DNA of 64,000 nt from Corynebacterium pacaense (GTDB taxonomy: Bacteria; Actinomycetota; Actinomycetes; Mycobacteriales; Mycobacteriaceae). Within the stretch, counting starts at the first letter, position 1, and each line of letters starts with the position of its first letter. This document shows, piece after piece, positions 46,340 through 55,460 of this stretch. The DNA lies in NCBI RefSeq assembly GCF_900169525.1, contig NZ_LT821240.1, positions 879,684-943,683 of the forward strand, given 5' to 3'. Both the position numbers and the translations under genes were made by a program. The notes beneath the pieces were generated by a model. It was not told where the DNA came from, made no database searches, and saw nothing but the letters and a program-made list of their open reading frames with translations.

Positions 46340-47265
46340 TGTTCGTCCTTGGAGAATGCGGGGTTGAAGGCGGGGGCCGAGGTTGATGTCAGTGCAAGCT
46401 CGGTCGCGGCCTCGATCTCGGCGAGGGTGTCCGCGTCGAGGCGGAGGAGCGTGGCGGAAAGGTTGTCGGCCAGGTGCGCTGGGCTGCGGGAACCCGCCAC
46501 CGCGATCCCCAGCCGGTGCCGCTGAAGAATCCAGGCCAGGGAGAGCGCCTGGGTGGAGGTTCCGATGCGGTCGGCGATCGGGTGCAGGCGACGGTGGATC
46601 TCCTCGTAGGTGGCACGGGGAACCCCCCTCCCCAGCAGCGGCCAGTAGGCGACGAAGGGCACACCGCGCTCCTCGAGGGCGGTGATCAGCTGCTCGTTTT
46701 TTCTCTCCACGAGGTTGTACACGCTCTGCACCACGGCCGGTTTCTCAATGGTCCACACCTGGTCCAGCTGCTCCGGGGTCGGCTCGCTGATCCCGATGTA
46801 CCCGATCAGCCCCTCATCGCGCAGCCGCTGAAGTGCGCCGAACTGGTCGGCGAGTGGATAGTTCGGGTCGATGCGGTGCAGATAGACCAGATCGATGCGG
46901 TCGCGGCGGAGTCTGAGCAGACTGTTGTGGACCTGCTGGCGCAGGTACTGGGGGTTGCCCAGCACTCCCCATTCACCTGCGGAGGGGCGCAGCATCCCGA
47001 CCTTGGTGCCCACGAGGACATCCCCGGAGTTGCCCACCACCTCACCGATGATCGCCTCGCTCACTCCGGGGCCGAGGGAATCCGCGGTGTCGATATAGGT
47101 GTAGCCGAGGTCGATGGCGGAGCGCAGGAGCGCACGGCTGGCCCCGGGGTCGGCGGGGATCCCCCAGCCGTCGCCGGCGGTGAGTCGTGCCGCGCCGAAG
47201 GCGACGCGGGGCACTGTCTTCCCGGCGAGTTCGACGCCCGGGGAGGGCTGGGTAACGGGTGCCAC
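46336..47265 (-). CDS. Aldo/keto reductase, first gene of the LLM/ABC operon
   Basis: A 309-residue aldo/keto reductase with the tetrad motifs TYIDTADSLGPG, VGTKVGM and LVYLHRIDP; the tyrosine position of the usual DxxxY reads Leu-Gly here, so catalysis may be altered. The GTG at 47265 has GGAAGGA 8 bp upstream. It opens a ten-gene leftward run with overlaps or gaps of at most 36 bp. It could reduce an aldehyde or ketone released by the monooxygenases. Confidence 0.88.
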   Translation of the reverse strand: MAPVTQPSPGVELAGKTVPRVAFGAARLTAGDGWGIPADPGASRALLRSAIDLGYTYIDTADSLGPGVSEAIIGEVVGNSGDVLVGTKVGMLRPSAGEWGVLGNPQYLRQQVHNSLLRLRRDRIDLVYLHRIDPNYPLADQFGALQRLRDEGLIGYIGISEPTPEQLDQVWTIEKPAVVQSVYNLVERKNEQLITALEERGVPFVAYWPLLGRGVPRATYEEIHRRLHPIADRIGTSTQALSLAWILQRHRLGIAVAGSRSPAHLADNLSATLLRLDADTLAEIEAATELALTSTSAPAFNPAFSKDEQ

Positions 47266-47784
47266 GTGGTGGGTCCTTCCATGCGGGGATGTCGGTGGGT
47301 GGGTATGTCGGTGGTGCGGGACGGATCAGTGCGAGGTAAGCCGCGGGTGATGACCACCTGCGTCCGTCCATGCGGCCGACGTCTGATCAACGACTCTGCA
47401 GGATCGCCGACGACGCTCATACCGATTCATCCGGTGTGAAAATATTGGGCACGGGATGTGACCACGGTGTGAATCGGTGGGTTCGGTGCCTTGCGATCAC
47501 CGTCGCCGGATCCCGGTGGCCGTCGCCGGGACGGTCCGTCCGAAACATCCATCAGCTACCCGGAATGTCGATAAAACCCCTGTTCCACAGGGTTATCTCC
47601 GATCCCTTTCCTCCCACGGCATGCCCGGACGGGAAAGCGCGGGCCGGGAGAAAACGAAGCAGTGCACCGTCACGGCCGGAGGCATTATGGCCACGGAGAA
47701 ATGATCCGGACTGTCCACGAAGAACAGACCATGCTGTCTGTAGTGTGACCAGTATCTCACCCGCTGGGATCCGGTTTCCCTCCC
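47266..47784. promoter_or_regulatory. Divergent upstream region, AKR operon and ABC exporter
   Basis: No gene is seen. For the leftward operon, 9-bp inverted arms ACCGATTCA (47421-47429) and TGAATCGGT (47470-47478) could be an operator; each is joined to a GGTGTGAA word. No clear promoter hexamers can be assigned. No TAGAC-N6-GTCTA (McbR-type) sulfur regulator site was found. Confidence 0.35.
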
Positions 47785-47934
47785 CCACCACCCGAGGGTC
47801 CGGATCCGGGGCGACTGCGCGGGTTTGGCTAAGGTGAGCCTTGACCCGCGTCAGATGTGTATAGAAGACGGCCACCACCCGAGGGTCCGGATCCGGGGCG
47901 ACTGCGCGGGTTTGGCTAAGGTGAGCCTTGACCC
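47785..47934. repeat. 63-bp tandem duplication around an adapter-like insert
   Basis: Positions 47785-47847 and 47872-47934 are identical over 63 bp. The 24 bp between them (47848-47871) match the Nextera read-1 transposase adapter at 21 of 24 positions, with the first 16 bases, GCGTCAGATGTGTATA, exact. The most likely explanation is a sequencing or assembly artefact; the true genome probably has one copy. Each copy carries the DtxR-like site listed separately. Confidence 0.85.
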
Positions 47935-47935
47935 C
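47917..47935 (+). promoter_or_regulatory. DtxR-like box upstream of ABC exporter genes
   Basis: TAAGGTGAGCCTTGACCCC agrees with TWAGGTWAGSCTWACCTWA at about 13 of 19 positions, with a good left half and core. The same site is present in the duplicated copy at 47830-47848. It lies 56 bp before the first ABC gene and suggests iron control, weakly. Confidence 0.4.
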
Positions 47936-47990
47936 GCCCGCGGTGCCCGCCCCCCGGTTACGTGTCGGGCGGAGGAGAAAGTGATCGAGG

Positions 47991-49664
47991 ATGAATGACA
48001 AACCAACGCACCCCGCCGGTCGACCGAAGGTGTCCCTGCACCCGGCTGTGAAGGCGGCGACACCGCGCCGGGCGACTGCGGCCTCGGTGCTCCTGGAATG
48101 GTGCGCCGCGCTGAGCATGACCCTGCTCTTCGTCCTGCTGGGCCGATGGGTGCAGCTCCTGCTCGACGGGGGCCAGCCGGGTGGCGGCGGGTATCTGCTC
48201 GGTACGCTGCTGGCGGTGCTGGCCGGTGTTTCAACGGCCGCGGGCACCTGGCTGGCTGAGCGGGAGCAGGCCCTCACCGAGGGCCGACTGCGCCACGCGG
48301 TGGTGGAGAAGACCTTCGACCTCGGTGTGGTCGCATCCGGTGGGCGGGCCGGCCAGATCCTCTCACTGGCCACCCACGCCACCGACCGCGCGGCACGCTA
48401 TCGCGCCGGCTTCATCGGACCGATCATCGGCGCCATGAGCACCCCCTTGCTCGTTCTGCTCGTCATGGCGGTCTCCGTCGATGCGGTCACCGCCGGATGC
48501 CTGGCGCTACTTCTTCTCACCATCCCCTTCGCAGTCCGGGGATTCCAGCGGCTGGTCTCCCCGATCGGTATCCGCTACCGGCGCAGCCAGGCGGCGCTGA
48601 CCTCGTCCTTCCTCGAGGCGGTTTCCTCATTGACCACGCTGACCTATGCGCGCGCGGCCGGGCGGACGGGCCGGCGAATCGCGGCCCAGGGAGAGGAGCA
48701 CCGGAGAAACCTGATGAGCATGCTGGCGGGCAATCAGCTGATCATCTTCGTTGTCGACGCGGCCTTCTCCCTCACCATTGTCGTCGGATCGGTGGCGCTG
48801 ATTGCGCTCCGGCTCGGCGGTGGTGAGATCACCGCCGGTGGGGCCGTGGCCATCCTGCTGATGACGGTGCTCATCGTCGGCCCGGTGGATGTGATCGGAC
48901 AGATCTTCTACATCGGCATCGCCGGGCGTGCCTCGGAGTCCCAGATCTCGGCACATCTGGCGCGCCCGGGCACCGGAACGGGCGGGCGTGCACTGCCGGA
49001 TGCGGCCGCCCCAGCGATCGAGTTCAAGTCTGTGGCAGCGGCCTGGCCGCACGGTGACACCGTGTTCGAGGGCGTGTCCTTCAGCGTTCGCCCGGGTGAA
49101 CGCGTGGCGTTCGTGGGTCCCAGCGGTACCGGAAAGTCCACCGTGTCCGCACTGATCCAGGCCCATCTGACACCGGAAACAGGCAGTGTCCTCATCGCCG
49201 GCATGGATACCGCAACCACCGATCCCGGACTCATCCGCGCCCAGCTCGCCGTCGTCGAGCAACGCCCCTTCCTGTTCATGGGCACCATCGCCGACAACCT
49301 CCGGCTCGCGGCCCCGGATGCCACCGGGGAACAGCTGCGTGAGGCGCTGCGGGTCGCCGGGATGCTTGAGGAGGTCCTCTCCTTCCCCCTCGGGTGGGAC
49401 ACCCCCGTCGGTGAGGCGGGTGGCCTGGTCTCGGGCGGGCAGGCGCAGCGGCTGTCGATTGCTCGTGCGGCGCTGCGAGACGCACCGATCCTGCTTCTCG
49501 ACGAACCGACCTCACAGGTCGATCTCGCCGGTGAGGCCGCCATTCTCGGGGCCCTGGAAAGACTCGCCCGGGGCCGCACCGTGTTCATGATCGCCCACCG
49601 CCCCGGCGCGATCCTCGCCGCGGACCGCACCCTCAACCTCGGTGATCTCAAGGAGGCACGCTGA
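47991..49664 (+). CDS. CydD-like ABC exporter, fused membrane and ATPase
   Basis: A 557-residue half-exporter: about six helices (residues 30-300) and an ATPase with GPSGTGKSTVSALIQ, VSGGQAQRLSIARAAL and ILLLDEPTSQVD. It resembles CydD of the thiol/heme exporter CydDC more than lipid flippases. No cytochrome bd genes lie nearby. The ATG at 47991 has GAGG directly before it and GGAGGAG 13 bp upstream, so the start is a little uncertain. It is coupled to the next gene by a TGATG junction, so the two should form a heterodimer. Confidence 0.85.
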   Translation: MNDKPTHPAGRPKVSLHPAVKAATPRRATAASVLLEWCAALSMTLLFVLLGRWVQLLLDGGQPGGGGYLLGTLLAVLAGVSTAAGTWLAEREQALTEGRLRHAVVEKTFDLGVVASGGRAGQILSLATHATDRAARYRAGFIGPIIGAMSTPLLVLLVMAVSVDAVTAGCLALLLLTIPFAVRGFQRLVSPIGIRYRRSQAALTSSFLEAVSSLTTLTYARAAGRTGRRIAAQGEEHRRNLMSMLAGNQLIIFVVDAAFSLTIVVGSVALIALRLGGGEITAGGAVAILLMTVLIVGPVDVIGQIFYIGIAGRASESQISAHLARPGTGTGGRALPDAAAPAIEFKSVAAAWPHGDTVFEGVSFSVRPGERVAFVGPSGTGKSTVSALIQAHLTPETGSVLIAGMDTATTDPGLIRAQLAVVEQRPFLFMGTIADNLRLAAPDATGEQLREALRVAGMLEEVLSFPLGWDTPVGEAGGLVSGGQAQRLSIARAALRDAPILLLDEPTSQVDLAGEAAILGALERLARGRTVFMIAHRPGAILAADRTLNLGDLKEAR

Positions 49665-51358
49665 TGAGTTCGCGCACCGAACTGGCCCGGTGGCTGATCG
49701 GGCACACCCGCTCGCTGCTCCCGCCACTGGGGATCTCCGCCGCGGCGCGGGTCGCCTGGCAGCTGCTCGATGTGGCGATCATGGTCGTCGCTTCCATGGC
49801 GATCGTCGATCTCATCGACTCCGGCCGGGTAAACCTCGTGACCCTGCTGGCCCTTTTGCTGGGTCTGGCCCTGGCGAAGGCCTTCCTCCGCTACCTGGAG
49901 CAGTATGCCGGGCACTATGTGGCCTTCCGAGCCCTGCTCAGCCTGCGTATCCTCCTCTTCGACCGGCTGGTGCCCCAGGCCCCGGCTGCCACGCAGGGCC
50001 GGGCCAGCGGAGAGCTGACCGAACGCGCCACCCGGGACATCGACCGGATCGAGGTCTTCTTCGCCCACACCCCCGCGCCCGCGGTGTCCGCCGTGGTGGT
50101 ACCGGTTGCAGCGGTGATCTGGCTCGCGGTTTCTGTCGATCCGGCTCTCGCCGCCGTGGTCGCGCTCACCGCAGCGCTGGGCGCGGTCATTCCCGTGGTG
50201 GCCGGGCGCAGCACCTGGCGGGCCGCCGCCGAGGTCGCACGCCTCCGTGGTGAGGTCAGCGCCCATATCGGCGATGATGTGGGAGGCATCCGCGAGGTGC
50301 TGGGCTTCGGCGCACAGGCCCAGCGGCTCGGCGGGCTCGACGCGGAGGGGGCCGGGCTGGAGCGCGCCGCCTCCCGGGCCGGTGCCATCCAGGGTCTGCG
50401 CAGCGGCGCGGTGCACACCGTGCAGGCCCTGGGTCTGATCGCGGTTGTTGCGGTGGGGGCGTCGACAAGCTCTGTGATCATCGCCCTCGCCGTGGCGATC
50501 AGCCTGTGGAAGCCGGTACGCGGAATCGATGCCTTCACCTCCGGGCTCGACGCCGCCTTCGCCGCGACCGAGCGCGTCCGCGCGGTGGTGGAGGCTCCGC
50601 CGCTGGTGAGCGGCCCCGTGTCGCCACGTCCGCTGCCAGCGGGAGGCGGTGTGGAGTTTGACGACGTCACCTTCGGATACCCGGGTTCCACGGCGACGGC
50701 GCTTCGCGGGTTGTCCACGGACATCGCGGAGGGATCCTGGACGTGCATCGTCGGGGTATCTGGAAGTGGCAAGTCCACCATCGCCTCGCTGATCCTGCGC
50801 GCCTGGGACCCCGATGCGGGCGCGGTGCGGCTCGGTGGCGTGGATCTGCGCGAACTCAGTCTCGATGAGCTGCGCGGTGCCGTGGCCCTGGTTCCGCAGC
50901 GTCCCGTGCTCCTCAGCGGGACCATCGCCGACAATATCCGGCTGGCGGCCCCGGGGGCGGGCGAGGCGGATGTGCTCGCTGCGGTGGAGACCGCGGGTTT
51001 GGGACCATGGCTCAGGACGCGACCGGGCGGGTTGTCCGCACGGGTCAGCGCGGGTGGCGGCGAACTTTCCGGAGGGGAACTGCAGCGACTGGCACTGGCG
51101 CGCGCCCTCCTCACCGACCCGCGGATCCTCGTCCTCGATGAGGCGCTGAGCCAGCTTGATGCCGACACCGCCGCAGGGGTCCGGCTAAATCTGGCACGGC
51201 TGGATGTGACGATCATTGAGATCACCCACCGCGCGGACCTCATCGGTGATGACACCCCGGTGATTGTCATGGACGGCGGCATTCTGTTGGAATCGGGCAC
51301 CGCCGGGGAACTCCGCCGGCGTGCGGGCGCCTTCACCAGGGTGGAATCCAGGAACTGA
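49664..51358 (+). CDS. CydC-like ABC exporter, partner half
   Basis: A 564-residue half-exporter with about six helices and an ATPase containing GVSGSGKSTIASLIL, LSGGELQRLALARALL and ILVLDEALSQLD. The catalytic Glu is present, though the usual DEPT reads DEAL, as in CydC-type subunits. AAGGAGG precedes the ATG. Substrate unknown: heme, thiols or a siderophore-like product are possible given the iron-box-like site upstream. Confidence 0.86.
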   Translation: MSSRTELARWLIGHTRSLLPPLGISAAARVAWQLLDVAIMVVASMAIVDLIDSGRVNLVTLLALLLGLALAKAFLRYLEQYAGHYVAFRALLSLRILLFDRLVPQAPAATQGRASGELTERATRDIDRIEVFFAHTPAPAVSAVVVPVAAVIWLAVSVDPALAAVVALTAALGAVIPVVAGRSTWRAAAEVARLRGEVSAHIGDDVGGIREVLGFGAQAQRLGGLDAEGAGLERAASRAGAIQGLRSGAVHTVQALGLIAVVAVGASTSSVIIALAVAISLWKPVRGIDAFTSGLDAAFAATERVRAVVEAPPLVSGPVSPRPLPAGGGVEFDDVTFGYPGSTATALRGLSTDIAEGSWTCIVGVSGSGKSTIASLILRAWDPDAGAVRLGGVDLRELSLDELRGAVALVPQRPVLLSGTIADNIRLAAPGAGEADVLAAVETAGLGPWLRTRPGGLSARVSAGGGELSGGELQRLALARALLTDPRILVLDEALSQLDADTAAGVRLNLARLDVTIIEITHRADLIGDDTPVIVMDGGILLESGTAGELRRRAGAFTRVESRN

Positions 51359-51409
51359 GCGGGGCCCGCAGACCGCCACTGCCTTGAGGTCGCGCCTGGC
51401 CCCTGGGTT

Positions 51410-51937
51410 CTACTGCAGGGGAACTCCCTGCGCGTCAACGCTGTAGGTGCCGGTGCGGGCGATGATCATGATCAGATCCACCAATACCCACACACCGACG
51501 GCGAAAAGGAGAACGAATCCGACGAGGAAGACCGCCGTGATCCATCCCACCACGGTCAGTGCGAGCTGGGCGACTCCGCGCCCGGTGTATCCCAGGTAGA
51601 AGTTGTGCACGCCGAGGGTTCCCAGGAAGAAGGCGAGCAGCGCTGCGACAACAACGGACTTCTGCTGCGCGGGGGCCTGTCCGCCGCCCATGGCGTACTG
51701 GGTTTGGGGAAAGGCCGTCTGCTGCTGTTCGAACGGTGCCGGCTGCGGGAAGCGCACCTGCTGCTGTTGCGGAAAGGGCACCTGCTGCGGAGGGAAGGGT
51801 GTCTGCTGCTGGTGCTGCGGTGCCGCCGGAGGGGTCTCGCTGCCACTGGCGAAGGGGTAGCCTTCAGCCGGTTGGGCGAAGGGATTGCTGTAGGGATCGT
51901 TCAGGGGATCCTGCGAACCGTTGTGTGGGGTGGTCAT
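51410..51937 (-). CDS. TM2-domain membrane protein with Gln/Pro-rich N-terminus
   Basis: A 175-residue protein. Residues 1-95 are a low-complexity Gln/Pro/Phe region (repeats of PFPQQQQ type), followed by a TM2 domain with two membrane helices (VVAALLAFFLGTLGVHNFYLGYTGRGVAQL and a second helix near FLVGFVLLFAVGVWVLVDLI). The disordered N-terminus probably faces the cytosol. Function unknown. AAAGGAGA precedes the ATG at 51937. It is convergent with the ABC pair. Confidence 0.88.
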   Translation of the reverse strand: MTTPHNGSQDPLNDPYSNPFAQPAEGYPFASGSETPPAAPQHQQQTPFPPQQVPFPQQQQVRFPQPAPFEQQQTAFPQTQYAMGGGQAPAQQKSVVVAALLAFFLGTLGVHNFYLGYTGRGVAQLALTVVGWITAVFLVGFVLLFAVGVWVLVDLIMIIARTGTYSVDAQGVPLQ

Positions 51938-52040
51938 GATTCTCCTTTGGAGAGGCTTCGAGGTGGTATGCAAACTTCTATGCGGTCAGGTTAATTGATT
52001 CCAGCACAGGTGCGGTCCCGATGGCAATGAATGTGGCCAC

Positions 52041-55000
52041 TCAGAGGCCACCGTCACCATGGTGGAGGACAATGGCGGCGCTGCGTCCGTGGCGCTCGGA
52101 GATGATGTCGTTGAGGTTCCAGGGATGGGGATCAGGTTCGGTGACTGCCCGGGCGGCGGTTCCTGCCATCGGTGAATCCGATCTGCCCGGCACCCACGCC
52201 TGACTGATCGAGTGGACGAGATCGATGAGCTCATCCTCGCCGCGGTGGCGCAGACGCGACATCGTCCGGCGCATCGGTGCGTCCGGGCTCAGGCCGAGAG
52301 CCGAGTTGAGCACGGCGAGAACGTCGCCGGCGGGTTCGCAGCGGTCGTCGAAGGCGATGGTGTTCAGGAGCACCTCGGCCGGGCCGGCGGAGTCGGTGAC
52401 TCCGTAGGGATGTGCCGGTGTCACTTCGAATCCGGAGGTGTCGAAGCGCAGCCAGATGCGGTCGCCCTCCCGGGCGTCGAGGAGCTGCAGGAAACGCCGG
52501 ATGGCGGAACATGTCGCGTTGGTGCGCCCCAGACCGATGGTCTGCTCGCCGAGAGCACTCGGCAGGTGCACCTTACCCAGGAACGGCACCTCCAACAGGG
52601 CAGCGACGCCACGGGGGATGGCGAGTCCGGAGCCGCGCAGGTGATCCCTGTTCACAGTGACCAGCAACTGCCATGCGCCGTCACGCCAGTACAGTGCCCG
52701 GGTTTCCTCGGCGGTGGCATTGTTGACCGCGGGTTCCTCCGCCCAGGTGACCAGACCGTCGGTGACCGTGAACTCCGGGGATGCGACAAATGTCCGGATG
52801 GAACTCTCGGACACCTTCAGGGCCTCCGATTCCCGGAGGAGTTCCTGCAGCGGATAGGCGCCGCCGTTGGCGTCGATCCGCCTGGCGATGTGCTCGGGAA
52901 TGGTGGTGAACTCCTCCAACCCCCATTCCGCCAGCGACCATGTGTTCAGCGCATTGCGAGTGAATCGCCCGTCGGTGGACAGGGCATTGGACATGGATCG
53001 GGGATTTCCTCCCTGCATGTGGCGTAGCAGTTCATCGGAATCCATCGGTTCGCCCTCAAGATACATGATCGCCGCGGCTCGGTCACCGTAGCTGCCGGTG
53101 GCCGTGAGCAGCCTGCCTCGGTGGAGGATGGTCCCGCGGGTAACCGGGGACTCCAGGCGATCAAGGAGGAGATCCTCATCCACGCCCAGGGCCCGGGCAA
53201 CCCCGGCCGGATCAACGATCCCGTGGACGTCCGCGGCCTCTGCCAGCAGGGCATCGATCGTGGTGTCGAGGTCGCGCCGCTGCCACCAGGGCCCGTCGAT
53301 CTCATACCCACCGCTCAGCCGGGTCAACGCGGTGAGAACCGTATGACCCGCAAAGGGCGCGGCAAGGCCGAGCTCGGGAAGCTCTGCAAGGATGCGCTCG
53401 GTGCGCGCACACGGGGAGTACCGGCGGTGCAGGACAGCCAGCAGCATCGCGCAGGCCGGGCCCGGGTCCGCGGCCCGCGCACGGACGGGCTTTTCCAATT
53501 GGCGTATGCGTTCCCTGGTCACCCCCGCAAGTTCCCCGAGCTGTTCCAGGGTGGCGTCACCGAGCAGGCGTTTCTCCACGATCAGCGCATGGCGTTGATC
53601 ACCGGAGCCCAGAGCGATAATCTCAGCGGTCGCCTGATCCACCAGGTCGTGCAGCGGACGGGTGAGCTCCGGCAGCGCACGGGCCCGCTCCCAGGCGGTG
53701 TGCACGGATTCCGGGGCACCGTCGAAGTCGGGTTCCGTACCGTTAAGTGCCATCCACCGCCACAGGGTGAGCAGATCCTCCGGGATCCGATCCACGTCGG
53801 TTTCGGGCACGTCATAGTCGATGAGCTCGACGAACATCTCGGCTCCATCCTCCGCGGAGGTGGTGGCCTCCACCGCGTCGAGGGCGGCGAGCGCAACCTG
53901 CTGGACGATCTCGGCGAGGCGACGTTTTCCCACCCCGCGAATGTCACTGAGTGCCTGCACCGAGGCGGTCAACGGCTGGGGATGCAACTCGATCCAGAGT
54001 CGGATGGGAGCCCGGCGGGTATCCAGGTTCTCAGGCACGAACTCCTCGGTCAGGCGGGGCGAAATGGTATGCAGCGGTACCTCGGAATAGTTCTCGATCC
54101 ATTCCCGTGCGATGGACTGCGGGCCCGTCGCCTCCTCGCTGAGTTCGGCCAGCCAGGGGAAGACCTCAAGGAGTTCGGTCTCCACCGCGGCCGGGATGAC
54201 CTCCGATGCGGTGCCGGCGTCACCGGTGTTCTCCGTGGGATTCACCGCGCCCTCAAGCTCCCGGATCATCCGGGCAAACTCCAGTTCGGAGATCACCGGG
54301 ACCCCGAGTTCCATGGCGCGCCTCGCCTTTCCGCTGCGGGAATCCGGATCCGCGGCGACCAGCAGTACCGATGCCCGAATCACACCACCAACGTCCAGGC
54401 CCGCCTGCCGTGCCCGCTTCTCCCACACCTCCCTGGGCAGCTCGGTGGCGCCGGTGAAGGTGACACGGTTCCCGGGCCGCAGCACGATGCGGGTGAGCCC
54501 GCGTCCGTCGACGGGTTCACTGAGCAGCGCGTCAATGGCTCCCCCGGGCACACCGAGCGCCCGGGCCACCTCATTGATCAGGCTCCGCTCCGCATCGGTG
54601 ACGATGCCGTCGGCCCAGGCCTCCACCGCCATCTGGCGCAAATAGGATTCATGCTCCTCAGCCACGTCATCCCGGTTCATGCCCAGCTCATCGGCACAGG
54701 CGACCAGGTAGTCCACCTCCGTGGCACTCAGTGAATTGTCTGTCAGCGCCGTGGACAACAGGGACCGGTAGGCATCACGGTCCGCGTCACCGGTACCGGG
54801 CAGATTGGCGCTGATCCTGCCCAGCCACTCCCCCGGCTCCTCCCGGCCGGCACCCCGAGGCACCGGAGGGTGCCGCCTTTCGACGCCCACCGCCGCCAAC
54901 TCCCCAGCACCGGGCAGCGGATCCGGGATCCGGTAATCACCCGGCAGGGCGAGCAGATACCGGAAGAGGCGCGCGGTGGCCTCCGCATCCGCCAGTGCGG

Positions 55001-55460
55001 TGTGCGGTGCCTCATTGTCATCGGCGATCACCTCAAGACACTCCGACAGCTTCCGGGGAGATCCGGGAAGCAGCGCCGAGGACAGGCGCATCGTGCACAC
55101 ATGATGCGAACTGAAATCAACGGTGACACCGAGCCTGGAGAACTCGCGGGCGAGAAAGCCCATGTCAAACGAAGCGTTGTGGGCGATGAGCACCCTGCCC
55201 TCGAGGAGCCCGGCAAGTTCCGCGGCAATCTGGCCGAACAGTGGCGCCCGCACCACATCACCCGCACTGATCCCGTGGATGCGGGCGTTGGGGATATCCC
55301 GCTGGGGCTGCACGAGCGTTTCCCACCGCCCTTCAACCCTCGCCTGAGCATCGAGTTGGACAACCCCGATCTCCACCACCCGGTCACTGGGACGGAAGCC
55401 CGTGGTCTCAAGATCGATGACCGCAAAGGAAGGTGATGGCACGGCGGGTGCTCCTGTCAT
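52041..55460 (-). CDS. DEDDh exonuclease fused to TerB, BRCT and sigma-4-like domains
   Basis: A 1139-residue multidomain protein. Residues 8-172 are a complete DEDDh (DnaQ-type) exonuclease: Asp16 and Glu18 in DLETTG, HNASFD at 94-99, His153 and Asp158 in HTALAD. About 225-315 looks TerB-like (DGIVTDAERSLI), 328-402 like a BRCT domain (RVTFTGATELP), and 500-516 like a helix-hairpin-helix (ALSDIRGVGKRRLAEI). Residues 625-660 match sigma-70 region 4 (ATLEQLGELAGVTRERIRQL). The last 450 residues are unassigned. It probably acts on DNA, in repair or defence. The start lacks a ribosome site. Its 5' end and upstream region form one copy of a 94-bp repeat. Confidence 0.85.
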   Translation of the reverse strand: MTGAPAVPSPSFAVIDLETTGFRPSDRVVEIGVVQLDAQARVEGRWETLVQPQRDIPNARIHGISAGDVVRAPLFGQIAAELAGLLEGRVLIAHNASFDMGFLAREFSRLGVTVDFSSHHVCTMRLSSALLPGSPRKLSECLEVIADDNEAPHTALADAEATARLFRYLLALPGDYRIPDPLPGAGELAAVGVERRHPPVPRGAGREEPGEWLGRISANLPGTGDADRDAYRSLLSTALTDNSLSATEVDYLVACADELGMNRDDVAEEHESYLRQMAVEAWADGIVTDAERSLINEVARALGVPGGAIDALLSEPVDGRGLTRIVLRPGNRVTFTGATELPREVWEKRARQAGLDVGGVIRASVLLVAADPDSRSGKARRAMELGVPVISELEFARMIRELEGAVNPTENTGDAGTASEVIPAAVETELLEVFPWLAELSEEATGPQSIAREWIENYSEVPLHTISPRLTEEFVPENLDTRRAPIRLWIELHPQPLTASVQALSDIRGVGKRRLAEIVQQVALAALDAVEATTSAEDGAEMFVELIDYDVPETDVDRIPEDLLTLWRWMALNGTEPDFDGAPESVHTAWERARALPELTRPLHDLVDQATAEIIALGSGDQRHALIVEKRLLGDATLEQLGELAGVTRERIRQLEKPVRARAADPGPACAMLLAVLHRRYSPCARTERILAELPELGLAAPFAGHTVLTALTRLSGGYEIDGPWWQRRDLDTTIDALLAEAADVHGIVDPAGVARALGVDEDLLLDRLESPVTRGTILHRGRLLTATGSYGDRAAAIMYLEGEPMDSDELLRHMQGGNPRSMSNALSTDGRFTRNALNTWSLAEWGLEEFTTIPEHIARRIDANGGAYPLQELLRESEALKVSESSIRTFVASPEFTVTDGLVTWAEEPAVNNATAEETRALYWRDGAWQLLVTVNRDHLRGSGLAIPRGVAALLEVPFLGKVHLPSALGEQTIGLGRTNATCSAIRRFLQLLDAREGDRIWLRFDTSGFEVTPAHPYGVTDSAGPAEVLLNTIAFDDRCEPAGDVLAVLNSALGLSPDAPMRRTMSRLRHRGEDELIDLVHSISQAWVPGRSDSPMAGTAARAVTEPDPHPWNLNDIISERHGRSAAIVLHHGDGGL

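Noticed and set aside
47785..47934. Tandem iron-box duplication as a natural regulatory array
   Set aside because: The spacer between the copies is an adapter-like sequence, which favours artefact over biology.
47980..47997. Five-codon leader peptide (GTG ATC GAG GAT GAA TGA) before the ABC gene
   Set aside because: It is too short to evaluate and lies next to the region affected by the assembly artefact.
53121..54734. 537-codon open frame opposite the exonuclease gene
   Set aside because: Same reason: antisense to a protein with intact exonuclease motifs, and no domain.
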